NCBI GenBank assembly: GCA_049644305.1 | Contig: JBARRQ010000099.1 | Coordinates: 1-26,289, forward strand | Reading direction: 5' to 3' | DNA from: AC-32 sp049644305 | Lineage (GTDB): Bacteria; Actinomycetota; Thermoleophilia; Gaiellales; Gaiellaceae | Length of the DNA stretch: 26,289 nucleotides | Shown: positions 1-6,944 of the stretch, in pieces | Layout of the letters: every line of letters begins with the position of its first letter | How positions within the stretch are numbered: the stretch's first letter is position 1 | Notes under the pieces: model-generated | What the model was told of the DNA's origin: nothing | Database searches by the model: none | The model's input: the letters and a program-made list of their open reading frames with translations, nothing else | Made by a program: the position numbers and the translations under genes

Positions 1-2
1 AC

Positions 3-761
3 GGCCGAGCCGGGTCGGCTTCGAATGCGAGCTACCTGCTCAGCCAGAAGGGGTACAAGACCTTGCTCCCGCCGGGCAACCAGCAGGCGAATGCTCCGAC
101 GTGGAATTACTTCCACTCGAAGGTCTATTACGACCCCGCCCGGGCGGCGAACGGCAAGTCCTCGGGCGAGCAAGTTGCGAAGCTCGTCGGCAGCGCCGAC
201 GTGGAGCCGATGCCGGCGCAGATCAGTCCTCTCTCGAACGGTGCCCTGGTGGTTCTCGTAGTCGGCTCGACCTTCCACGACAGGCTCGCGCCGGTCAGCA
301 TCCCGCAGAGCCCGACGCGCCAGCCGCCGAACATCCGGAGTGATCCGGAGCAAACACGCTCGGCTCTGGCGAAGCTCAAGAAGCGCCTGCCGTTCCGGCT
401 GGAGCTGCCGACCGTGCTCGAGCGTGGTTCATACCTCGACTCAGGCGCCGGCGAGACTCCCGTACGGGTTTACGGGCTCGGGGGGCAGCCGACGGTGCGG
501 CTGACCTTCAGGACCGGGTCGAACGAGTACTGGGGCATCCAGGAGACGCGCTGGGCGGGCGCACCGGTGCTCTCGGACAAGAGCCTGACCCAGTGGGTCC
601 GCCGGCGCCGCTTCGACCTCTACTACACGGGCTCGCACCTGCACATGGTCGTGCTGCGTGACAACGGAGCGAGCTACTGGGTCGTGAACACGCTGCTCGA
701 CTCGCTCTCGAACGAGACGATGCTGGCCGTCGCGCGGGGCTTCCGGCCGATGACTCGGTAG
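3..761 (+). CDS. LytR_C-domain protein, probably LCP family (5' truncated)
   Basis: The reading frame is open from the first bases of the window, so the N-terminus lies outside; an internal TTG at 63 is not the real start. The first visible residues (GRAGSASNASYLLSQKGYK) match the LytR_C domain, which follows the catalytic domain in many actinobacterial LytR-CpsA-Psr proteins. LCP enzymes attach polysaccharides or teichoic-acid-like polymers to peptidoglycan outside the membrane. After a Pro-rich linker (about 305-345) comes a second domain of about 130 residues with YYTGSHLHMVVLRDNGASYW, which I recognise only as a tail found in such proteins. The catalytic LCP domain is not visible, so LCP membership is inference; a stand-alone LytR_C protein is possible. 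The TAG stop (759-761) begins the -10 hexamer of the next gene, a sugar-nucleotide enzyme, which fits an envelope-polysaccharide neighbourhood. Confidence 0.75.
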   Translation, partial: GRAGSASNASYLLSQKGYKTLLPPGNQQANAPTWNYFHSKVYYDPARAANGKSSGEQVAKLVGSADVEPMPAQISPLSNGALVVLVVGSTFHDRLAPVSIPQSPTRQPPNIRSDPEQTRSALAKLKKRLPFRLELPTVLERGSYLDSGAGETPVRVYGLGGQPTVRLTFRTGSNEYWGIQETRWAGAPVLSDKSLTQWVRRRRFDLYYTGSHLHMVVLRDNGASYWVVNTLLDSLSNETMLAVARGFRPMTR

Positions 762-764
762 TCT
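759..764 (+). promoter_or_regulatory. -10 element of leaderless ugd promoter
   Basis: TAGTCT fits TAnnnT and ends 7 bases before GTG 772. Its first three bases are the stop codon of the upstream gene. No convincing -35 is visible. Confidence 0.6.
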
Positions 765-771
765 CGTGCCC

Positions 772-2136
772 GTGGCGCGAGGAGAAATGCCTGCAATCGG
801 CATCTTCGGGGCTGGCTGGGTCGGCCTCGTCACCGGTGCCTGCTTCGCGGAGCTCGGGCACGAAGTGGTCATTCGTGACGTCGTCCCGGAGCGGATCGAG
901 GCTCTGCGGGAGGGGCGCGTCCCCTTCCACGAGCCCGGGCTGGACGAACTGCTCGAGCGAAACCGCGGTCGGCTCACGTTCACGCTCGACGTTGCGGATC
1001 TTGCGCCGACGAGGCTGATGTTTGTCTGCGTAGGAACGCCGCCGACGTACTCCGGCGACGCGGATCTCTCCGCGGTCTGGACGGTTGTCGACGAGCTGCC
1101 GGCACCCGACGAGCGCACGCTGCTGGTGATGAAGAGCACCGTCCCGGTCGGGACCGGCGAGAAGGTGCGCGCGGCGCTCGACTCGCGTGGCCTCGCACAC
1201 GTCGGCTATGTCGCCAACCCGGAGTTCCTTTCCGAGGGGACGGCCGTCGAGGACTTCATGCAGCCGGACCGTCTGGTCGTCGGGGCGTTCACCGAGGCCG
1301 ACGCCGAGCGGGTCGCCGGGCTCTACGAATCGCTGGGAGCTCCTATCGTCCGTGCAGACGTCGCTTCCGCGGAGATGATCAAGCTCGCCGCGAACGCGTT
1401 CCTGATGACGCGCATCAGCTTCATCAACGAGATCGCGAACGTGTGCGAGGCGACCGGCGCCGACGTCGTCCAGGTCGCCGAGGGAATCGGGCTAGACCAC
1501 CGACTCGGCCCTCACTTCCTGCGGGCAGGGATCGGCTGGGGCGGGAGCTGTTTCCCCAAGGATGGAGCGGCGCTGAAGCAGCTGGCGTCGAATTCCGGGT
1601 ACCACTTCCAGCTCCTGAACGCCGTGATCGAGGTGAACGAGCTCCAGAAGCGGCGCGTGGTCGGGAAGCTCGAGAAGCACCTCGGCAAGCTGCGTGGCCA
1701 GACGATTGCGCTCCTCGGGCTCGCCTTCAAGCCGAACACGGACGATCTGCGAGAGGCACCGTCGCTCGTCCTCGCGTCGAGGCTGCTCGCGGAGGGCGCC
1801 GAGGTGCGCGCCTGGGATCCGGTCGCCGACGCCAGGCGCCTGCTCCAAGGGGTCACCTTCTGCGAAAGCGTGGTCGAGGCGGTCACGGGTGCCGACGCAG
1901 CCGTGATCGTGACCGAGTGGGACGAGCTCCGCTCTCTCGCATCGACCGAGGTGCGAGAGGCGATGAAGCGCCCGGTCATCGTCGACGGCCGCAATCTGCT
2001 CGACCCCGAGGCCGCACGAGCCGCCGGCTTCACCTACGAGGGGATCGGTCGCGCCGCGTCGCCGCTTGCCGCGCTTCCGGAGACGGAAGAACCCGGGATC
2101 TCTCCGGGTCCTCGCGCGCGAAGCGACGCGAGATAG
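772..2136 (+). CDS. ugd: UDP-glucose 6-dehydrogenase
   Basis: Oxidises UDP-glucose twice with NAD+ to UDP-glucuronate, a precursor for capsule and cell-wall polysaccharides. The N-terminal Rossmann motif IGIFGAGWVGL is followed by the usual ACFAELGHEV. The catalytic cysteine lies in GWGGSCFPKD at about residue 260, and LLGLAFKPNTDDLREAPS marks the C-terminal NAD/UDP-binding domain. With a GTG 772 start it is 454 residues, normal for the family. I chose GTG 772 because a TAnnnT -10 sits 7 bases upstream. GTG 766 and ATG 787 are in frame; ATG 787 would place the Rossmann motif right at the N-terminus, but the GGAG before it is only 2 bases away. The tail after residue 430 is Pro/Arg-rich and probably disordered. 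The next gene starts 18 bases downstream and is probably co-transcribed. Confidence 0.93.
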   Translation: MARGEMPAIGIFGAGWVGLVTGACFAELGHEVVIRDVVPERIEALREGRVPFHEPGLDELLERNRGRLTFTLDVADLAPTRLMFVCVGTPPTYSGDADLSAVWTVVDELPAPDERTLLVMKSTVPVGTGEKVRAALDSRGLAHVGYVANPEFLSEGTAVEDFMQPDRLVVGAFTEADAERVAGLYESLGAPIVRADVASAEMIKLAANAFLMTRISFINEIANVCEATGADVVQVAEGIGLDHRLGPHFLRAGIGWGGSCFPKDGAALKQLASNSGYHFQLLNAVIEVNELQKRRVVGKLEKHLGKLRGQTIALLGLAFKPNTDDLREAPSLVLASRLLAEGAEVRAWDPVADARRLLQGVTFCESVVEAVTGADAAVIVTEWDELRSLASTEVREAMKRPVIVDGRNLLDPEAARAAGFTYEGIGRAASPLAALPETEEPGISPGPRARSDAR

Positions 2137-2154
2137 GCCGGCGTCTTCGCAGCG

Positions 2155-2853
2155 ATGGAGGCGATCATCCTGGCAGGGGGGAAGGCCGAGCGTCTAGGCG
2201 AAGCCGCGCAGGGTCGGCCGAAGGCGCTCGTCGAGGTGGCCGGACGGCCGCTCGCCGCGTACCAGGTCGAGCAACTCGCGGCGGCCGGAGTCGGCCGGGT
2301 CCTGGTGAGCTGCGCCGCCGGCCAGGAGGAGATCTTCGAGGCCGCCCTGGGTGGAATCGGCCCGGAGGTCGTCGCCGTCGGCGAGCCGGAGCCGCTTGGC
2401 CGCGGTGGGGGAATCCGCTTCGCAGCCGGGGCTCGGCGCGAGGACGGAGACGTTTTCGCGCTGAACGGAGACGAGCTGGTGGACGTCGATTTCGAGCGGC
2501 TGCTCGAGCGCAAGAGCGCAACCGGCGCCGCCGCGGCGATCACGGTCGTGCCGCTGCGCTCGCCGTTCGGGATCGTCGACCTCGACGGCGATCTCGTAAC
2601 GGGTTTTCGGGAGGCCCCGACTCTCGAGCACTGGGTGAGCTGCGGCATCTACGTCCTCGGCGAGGAGGCGCTCGCCCGCTTGCCCGAACGGGGAGATCAC
2701 GAGAAGACCACGTTCCCCGAGCTGGCCGCCGAAGGCCGCCTCAGCGCGTGCCGCCACGAGGGCGTCTGGCTCACGGTCAACACCGCGAAGGATCTGCGAC
2801 TCGCAGAGGAGCATCTCAGCGCGAACCCGGGCTGGCCGGCCCGCGTGCAATAG
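2155..2853 (+). CDS. Sugar-phosphate nucleotidyltransferase (mannose-1-P guanylyltransferase-like)
   Basis: A 232-residue NTP_transferase-family enzyme that makes an NDP-sugar from a sugar 1-phosphate and an NTP. The signature AIILAGGKAERL, with the following RPKALVEVAGRP, is the nucleotide-binding loop. NGDELVDVDF supplies the metal-binding Asp, and GFREAP and VSCGIYVL fit the sugar-binding half. Length and motifs resemble the short HddC/GDP-mannose pyrophosphorylase-like group, without the left-handed beta-helix of longer enzymes. The following cupin resembles phosphomannose isomerase, which makes mannose 1-phosphate a reasonable but unproved substrate. The ATG lies 18 bases after ugd, with no strong ribosome-binding site and no leaderless -10, so it is probably read from the ugd transcript. 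Confidence 0.85.
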   Translation: MEAIILAGGKAERLGEAAQGRPKALVEVAGRPLAAYQVEQLAAAGVGRVLVSCAAGQEEIFEAALGGIGPEVVAVGEPEPLGRGGGIRFAAGARREDGDVFALNGDELVDVDFERLLERKSATGAAAAITVVPLRSPFGIVDLDGDLVTGFREAPTLEHWVSCGIYVLGEEALARLPERGDHEKTTFPELAAEGRLSACRHEGVWLTVNTAKDLRLAEEHLSANPGWPARVQ

Positions 2854-2898
2854 CGCTGCCAAGAGTCAGTCAAGGATGCCCTCGGCTCGCGGCGGTGG

Positions 2899-2904
2899 TA
2901 GGTT
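2899..2904 (+). promoter_or_regulatory. Possible -10 element before the cupin gene
   Basis: TAGGTT fits TAnnnT and lies 10 bases before GTG 2915. This would give a 5' leader of only a few bases. The spacing is looser than at the other leaderless promoters here. Confidence 0.4.
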
Positions 2905-2914
2905 CGCCCCGCCC

Positions 2915-3328
2915 GTGGCGGGCCACGATCATCTGACCTCTCCCAACCTCGGCGGGCTCGACCGTTTCGTGTCCGAGCCGCGGAAGGTCGACAAGCCGTG
3001 GGGACATGAGCTCATCTGGGCCGAGACTGAGAAGTACGCAGGCAAGCTGCTCGTCATCAAGGCCGGCGAATCGCTCAGCCTCCAGTTCCACAACACCAAG
3101 GACGAGGCCTGGTACGTCCTCGCGGGACGGGCGGCGCTGGAGCTGGGCGCGCCCGGCGAAAGCATGCTTGCGAGCGAGGTTGTGGGCCCGGGCGCGTCGT
3201 TTCGTTTCCGTCCTGGGACGGTCCACCGCTTGACCGCGATCGAGGAGACGACCATCATCGAGGTCTCGACGCCGGAGCTCGACGACGTCGTCCGGCTCGA
3301 AGATCGCTACGGGCGAACCGGCCAGTAG
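2915..3328 (+). CDS. Cupin protein, mannose-6-phosphate isomerase type II-like
   Basis: A single-domain cupin of about 137 residues. VDKPWGHELIWAETEKYAGK is the typical entry of the phosphomannose-isomerase type II cupin domain. Motif 1 is GESLSLQFHNTKDEAWYVLAG and motif 2 is PGASFRFRPGTVHRL; the expected metal ligands are the His and Glu of motif 1 and the His of motif 2. Family members isomerise mannose 6-phosphate and fructose 6-phosphate, though some single-domain cupins of this type act on other sugars or only bind them. It follows a nucleotidyltransferase, so both may act in GDP-mannose or related supply. The start is uncertain: GTG 2915 follows a TAnnnT element, GTG 2969 lies just before the conserved region, and a 13-residue-longer frame opens at 2876. 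The stop codon forms part of the ahcY -10. Confidence 0.75.
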   Translation: MAGHDHLTSPNLGGLDRFVSEPRKVDKPWGHELIWAETEKYAGKLLVIKAGESLSLQFHNTKDEAWYVLAGRAALELGAPGESMLASEVVGPGASFRFRPGTVHRLTAIEETTIIEVSTPELDDVVRLEDRYGRTGQ

Positions 3329-3331
3329 ACT
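3326..3331 (+). promoter_or_regulatory. -10 element of leaderless ahcY promoter
   Basis: TAGACT ends exactly 7 bases before GTG 3339, with no ribosome-binding site in the gap. Its first three bases are the stop codon of the cupin gene. Confidence 0.7.
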
Positions 3332-3338
3332 GCGGCCC

Positions 3339-4607
3339 GTGGCGACCACGAGGCGTTTCGACGTCAAGGATCTCGCGCTCGCGGCCGAAGGGGCGAGCCG
3401 GATCGAGTGGGCCGACCGGCAGATGCCGGTGCTGGCCGCGATCCGCGACCGTTTCGAGAGCGAGCAGCCCTTGGCCGGATATCGCATCTCTGCCTGCCTC
3501 CACGTCACGAGCGAGACGGCGAACCTGATGCGGACGTTGAAGGCCGGCGGCGCCGACGTCGTGCTCTGTGCATCGAATCCGCTCTCGACCCAGGACGACG
3601 TCGCCGCGGCCCTGGTGGAGGAGTTCGAGATCTCCGTCTTCGCGATCAAGGGCGAGGACAACGACACGTACTACGAGCACATCGAGGCCGCGGTCGATCA
3701 CAAGCCGCAGCTGACGATGGACGACGGCGCCGACGTGATCGGTGTCCTCCACTCGCACCGGCGCGAGCAGCTCGGAGACATTCTCGGCGGCACCGAGGAG
3801 ACGACGACGGGCGTGATCCGGCTGCGCGCACTCGAGCGTGACGGAGCGCTCGGCTTCCCGGTGATCGCCGTCAACGACGCGAAGACGAAGTACCTCTTCG
3901 ACAACAGGTACGGAACCGGACAGTCGACGATTGACGGAATCCTCCGCGCGACGAACATCCTTCTGGCGGGGCGGAAGTTCGTCGTCGCCGGCTACGGCTG
4001 GTGCGGCCGCGGCGTGGCCTTACGCGCAAAAGGAATGGGTGCGCAGGTGATCGTCACCGAGGTCGATCCACTGCACGCGCTCGAGGCGGCGATGGACGGC
4101 TACGAGGTCCTGCCGATGTCGGCGGCGGCCAAAGTGGGGGACATCTTCGTGACGGCCACCGGCGACAAGTCGGTGATCACGCGCGAGCACCTGGAGCAGA
4201 TGAAGGATGGCGCCGTGCTCGCGAACACGGGCCACTTCAACGTCGAGATCGACATCCCGGCTCTGCGCGCTTTGGCGACTGAGACGCGGACGTTTCGCCA
4301 GTTCGTCGACGAATTCCGCCTCCAAGACGGGCGTCGTCTGTACCTGATCGCGGACGGGAGACTGGTGAACCTGTCCGCCGCCGAAGGCCATCCCGCTCAG
4401 GTGATGGACATGTCATTCGCGAACCAGGCTCTCTCGGCCGAGTTCGTGGTCGCGAATGCTGCGAGTCTCGAGCGGCGGGTCTATCCGGTTCCGGAGGAGA
4501 TCGACAAGGAAATCGCACGGCTCAAGCTCGAGACGATGGGTATCGCGATCGACGAGCTGACCGAGGAGCAGGCCAGGTACCTGGCTTCTTGGGACGAGGG
4601 CACCTAA
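3339..4607 (+). CDS. ahcY: Adenosylhomocysteinase (SAH hydrolase)
   Basis: Hydrolyses S-adenosylhomocysteine to adenosine and homocysteine in the cytosol, relieving product inhibition of SAM-dependent methyltransferases. The substrate half shows EETTTGVIRL, GFPVIAVNDAKTKYLFDNRYG and the T/GQST segment. The NAD-binding half has VVAGYGWCGRGVALRAKGMGA. HPAQVMDMSFANQAL near the C-terminus is typical. At 422 residues it is the short form, lacking the extra loop of about 40 residues of many eukaryotic and proteobacterial enzymes. The GTG start is supported by the -10 at a fixed 7-base distance. It converges on the reverse-strand acetyltransferase with a 4-base overlap of stop codons (CTAA). Together with mtnA just downstream it puts two SAM-by-product recycling steps side by side. 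Confidence 0.95.
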   Translation: MATTRRFDVKDLALAAEGASRIEWADRQMPVLAAIRDRFESEQPLAGYRISACLHVTSETANLMRTLKAGGADVVLCASNPLSTQDDVAAALVEEFEISVFAIKGEDNDTYYEHIEAAVDHKPQLTMDDGADVIGVLHSHRREQLGDILGGTEETTTGVIRLRALERDGALGFPVIAVNDAKTKYLFDNRYGTGQSTIDGILRATNILLAGRKFVVAGYGWCGRGVALRAKGMGAQVIVTEVDPLHALEAAMDGYEVLPMSAAAKVGDIFVTATGDKSVITREHLEQMKDGAVLANTGHFNVEIDIPALRALATETRTFRQFVDEFRLQDGRRLYLIADGRLVNLSAAEGHPAQVMDMSFANQALSAEFVVANAASLERRVYPVPEEIDKEIARLKLETMGIAIDELTEEQARYLASWDEGT

Positions 4608-5113
4608 GCGGAATACGCGGCGGGGAAGACGACCCGGCCCCGGACCGCGGGGTCGTACGCTCGAAGCGGGATCGCCATGAACGCCTCGTCGGCGATGCCC
4701 TCAGGTGGGGTGATCCCGAGCTCCGCCGCCGGGCGAAAGCCGAAGCGCGGATAGTAGGTCGGGTGCCCGAGGACGAGCACTAGCGGCTCGCCGCGGAGAT
4801 CCACGCGACGTAACGCTTCGCGGACGAGGGCAGAGCCGATTCCGACGCCCTGATGCTCCCGCGCGACGCTGATCGGCCCGAGCTCCAACAGGCGCTTCGG
4901 CTCGCTTTCGAGCCCGACGTAGCTCAGCATCACATGACCCACGACTCGGCCATCGAGCTCGGCGACCAGCGAGAGATCGGGCACGAAGCAGTCGGACAAC
5001 CGGATTTCCGCCACCATCCGCGCCTCCCGCTTTCGTCCGAACGCGTCGACGGTCACCTCCGCGATCGACTGGCTGTCCTCCGCCGTCTCCGCGCGGATGG
5101 TCAGGTTTTCCAC
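4604..5113 (-). CDS. GNAT family N-acetyltransferase, YhbS-like
   Basis: A 169-residue protein starting at GTG 5113 (VENLTIRAETAEDS). The GNAT fold shows in VAELDGRVVGHVML, the acetyl-CoA pyrophosphate loop REHQGVGIGSALVREALRR, and VLGHPTYYPRFGFRPA, which is characteristic of the YhbS/COG3153 group of predicted acetyltransferases. The substrate is unknown. The start is supported by TAGCCT 7 bases upstream on the reverse strand, overlapping the -10 of the divergent mtnA gene. The frame stays open far upstream (to about 5743), but that extension is the antisense of mtnA and is not coding. The gene ends in a 4-base convergent overlap with ahcY. Confidence 0.85.
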   Translation of the reverse strand: MENLTIRAETAEDSQSIAEVTVDAFGRKREARMVAEIRLSDCFVPDLSLVAELDGRVVGHVMLSYVGLESEPKRLLELGPISVAREHQGVGIGSALVREALRRVDLRGEPLVLVLGHPTYYPRFGFRPAAELGITPPEGIADEAFMAIPLRAYDPAVRGRVVFPAAYSA

Positions 5114-5120
5114 GCGCCGG

Positions 5121-5130
5121 AGGCTACAGT
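5121..5130. promoter_or_regulatory. Divergent promoter with overlapping -10 elements (mtnA / GNAT)
   Basis: The ten bases AGGCTACAGT contain TACAGT (5125-5130, + strand), 7 bases before mtnA GTG 5138. They also contain TAGCCT (5126-5121, - strand), 7 bases before the GNAT GTG 5113. The two hexamers share the TA step at 5125-5126. Both fit TAnnnT with the same leaderless spacing, so one core sequence may start both messages. Confidence 0.65.
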
Positions 5131-5137
5131 CACGGTG

Positions 5138-6091
5138 GTGCTGGAGCCCGACCGGATCCTGCGGCTGGAGGACGATTGGGTCGTCCTGCTCGACCAGCGC
5201 CTTCTTCCTGACGAAGAAATGGAGCTCGTCTGCCGCTCCGCCGCCGAGGTGGCCCAGGCGATCCGGGAGATGGCCGTTCGTGGCGCACCCGCGATCGGAA
5301 TCGCGGCGGCGTATGGCTACGCCCTTGCGTCGGAGCTGGGGGAGGACTTGGACGAAGCCGCCTCGGTGCTCGAGGCTGCGCGCCCGACGGCGGCGAACCT
5401 CGCCTGGGCGCTGGGAGAGGTGCGGACGGCGGCCGATCCGCGCGCGCGCGCCCGCGAGCTGCACGAAGAGGAGGTCGAGCGCTGCCGCCGGATGAGCTCC
5501 CACGCCGCGGCTCTCCTCGCTCCGGGCACAAGGGCGCTCACGCATTGCAACACGGGCGGGCTTGCCACCGGCGGGCAGGGAACGGCGCTCGGCGCGCTGA
5601 GGGAGGCATGGTCGCTGGGGCTTCTCCGGCACGTGTTGGTGGACGAGACGCGGCCGCTCCTCCAGGGAGCACGTCTCACCGCATGGGAGCTCGAGGCCGC
5701 GGGGATCCCGCATACGGTCGTCGCGGACTCCGCCGCCGGGCATCTACTCGCGACGGGCGAAGTCGACTGCGTCGTCGTCGGGGCCGACCGGATCGCGGCA
5801 AACGGGGACACCGCGAACAAGATCGGGACGTATCCGCTTGCCGTGCTGGCCGATCGGCACGAGGTTCCGTTCTACGTCGTTGCACCGACCTCGACCGTAG
5901 ACCCGGAGACGGCAACCGGTGCCGAGATCCCGATCGAAGAGCGCGACCCGCGCGAGGTGAGCTCCCGGTTCCCGGCGCGAAACCCGGCATTCGACGTGAC
6001 GCCGGCCGGTCTGGTCTCGGCGATCGTGACGGAGCTCGGCGTGCATCGTCCGCCCTATGCGGCGAGCCTCCCGCGATCGGTGCCCGCATGA
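5138..6091 (+). CDS. mtnA: 5-methylthioribose-1-phosphate isomerase
   Basis: Converts 5-methylthioribose 1-phosphate to methylthioribulose 1-phosphate in the methionine salvage pathway. The family hallmarks are AVRGAPAIGIAAAYGYAL, the catalytic Cys in LTHCNTGGLATGGQGTALG (about residue 137), DETRPLLQGARLTAWEL, and the catalytic Asp in VVGADRIAANGDTANKIGTY (about residue 217). The eIF2B-like end reads IPIEERDPREV. Length from GTG 5138 is 317 residues, slightly shorter than the usual 340-360 because the N-terminus is compact. GTG 5135 is also in frame, but 5138 gives the 7-base spacing to TACAGT. The stop overlaps the next start (ATGA at 6088-6091). No other mtn genes are in the window, so the isomerase may serve a partial or MTA-phosphorylase-fed route. 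Confidence 0.93.
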   Translation: MLEPDRILRLEDDWVVLLDQRLLPDEEMELVCRSAAEVAQAIREMAVRGAPAIGIAAAYGYALASELGEDLDEAASVLEAARPTAANLAWALGEVRTAADPRARARELHEEEVERCRRMSSHAAALLAPGTRALTHCNTGGLATGGQGTALGALREAWSLGLLRHVLVDETRPLLQGARLTAWELEAAGIPHTVVADSAAGHLLATGEVDCVVVGADRIAANGDTANKIGTYPLAVLADRHEVPFYVVAPTSTVDPETATGAEIPIEERDPREVSSRFPARNPAFDVTPAGLVSAIVTELGVHRPPYAASLPRSVPA

Positions 6092-6825
6092 AGGCCGTCG
6101 TCCTCGCGGCGGGGTACGCGACGCGGCTCTATCCGCTGACCCGGGACCGGCCGAAGGCATTACTGCCGATCGCCGGCAAGCCATTGCTCGAGCATCTCCT
6201 CGCCTCGCTCGAGCCCGTTCGCAGGTTGGAGGACATCGTGCTCGTGACCAACGCGAAGTTCGCCGAGGCGTTCCAGGACTGGGCACGTGCCTACCCGCGC
6301 GAGGTGCGAATTCTCGACGACGGCACGAACGACGAAGCCTCGCGCCTTGGTGCGATCGGCGATCTCGCGCTAGCCATTCGGACCTGCCGGCTCGAGGATG
6401 ATCTGCTCGTGCTCGCCGCAGACAACCTCTTCGGCGAGAGACTCGACGGATTCGCAGAGTTCGGCCTGGAGAAAGATGCTCCGGCACTCGGCGTCTACGA
6501 CGTGGGGGACTTGGACGCAATCCGGAACTACAACTCGATCGAGCTCGCAGACGACGACCGTGTCGTCTACTTCGAGGAAAAGCCGGAGCGGCCAAGGAGC
6601 ACGCTCACGGGGATCGCGCTCTACTTCTACCCCAGGCGAATGCTCGGGCTCGTCGACCAGTACCTCGCGGAGGGACGAAATCCCGACCAGCCCGGGCGGC
6701 TCGTGGAGTGGCTCTACTCCCGAGAGCCCGTCTACGCCTGGCGGGTTCCCGGTCGCTGGTTCGACATCGGCACGCCCGAGACGCTTGCCGAGGCGGACCG
6801 CTTCTTCGCCACGGCTTCCGAATGA
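6088..6825 (+). CDS. RmlA-like sugar-phosphate nucleotidyltransferase
   Basis: A 245-residue nucleotidyltransferase that makes an NDP-sugar. MKAVVLAAGYATRLYPLTRDRPKA is the nucleotide-binding signature (L-A-A-G-x-x-T-R-L). The metal Asp lies in LVLAADNLFGE, YFEEKPERPRS carries the conserved EKP, and RWFDIGTPE near residue 230 is typical of glucose-1-phosphate thymidylyl- or uridylyltransferase relatives. It starts inside the mtnA stop (ATGA), so translation is coupled to mtnA. The pairing of a sugar nucleotidyltransferase with a methylthioribose-phosphate isomerase is odd. Either the two are simply co-transcribed or the enzyme uses a pentose or other unusual sugar phosphate; the sequence does not decide. 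Confidence 0.85.
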   Translation: MKAVVLAAGYATRLYPLTRDRPKALLPIAGKPLLEHLLASLEPVRRLEDIVLVTNAKFAEAFQDWARAYPREVRILDDGTNDEASRLGAIGDLALAIRTCRLEDDLLVLAADNLFGERLDGFAEFGLEKDAPALGVYDVGDLDAIRNYNSIELADDDRVVYFEEKPERPRSTLTGIALYFYPRRMLGLVDQYLAEGRNPDQPGRLVEWLYSREPVYAWRVPGRWFDIGTPETLAEADRFFATASE

Positions 6826-6882
6826 GGCCGGTCGAGAGCGGCGTCCTGTACTCGCGTAGCTGACACAGAGTCGGCACAACTG

Positions 6883-6900
6883 CGTCACCCACACGTGACG
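6883..6900. promoter_or_regulatory. Inverted repeat upstream of comF
   Basis: CGTCAC and GTGACG are perfect inverted 6-mers separated by 6 bases. They lie about 10 bases upstream of a possible -10 (TAGCCT, 6911-6916), so they could be an operator. No repressor can be named. Confidence 0.35.
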
Positions 6901-6910
6901 GTTTCGCACG

Positions 6911-6916
6911 TAGCCT
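6911..6916 (+). promoter_or_regulatory. Possible -10 element for comF
   Basis: TAGCCT fits TAnnnT, with transcription expected near 6923. This gives a leader of about 20 bases containing AGGAGG (6923-6928), which is 16 bases from GTG 6945 and so rather far; AGGACAGG (6931-6938) is nearer. Confidence 0.4.
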
Positions 6917-6944
6917 CACCCGAGGAGGTGAGGACAGGTGTGAC

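Noticed and set aside
1443..2936. A 497-codon forward frame across ugd and the next gene
   Set aside because: Arg/Gly-rich shadow frame in high-GC DNA, spanning two well-supported genes in another frame.
5114..5743. Upstream extension of the reverse-strand GNAT gene
   Set aside because: It is antisense to mtnA, and the leaderless -10 fixes the start at 5113.
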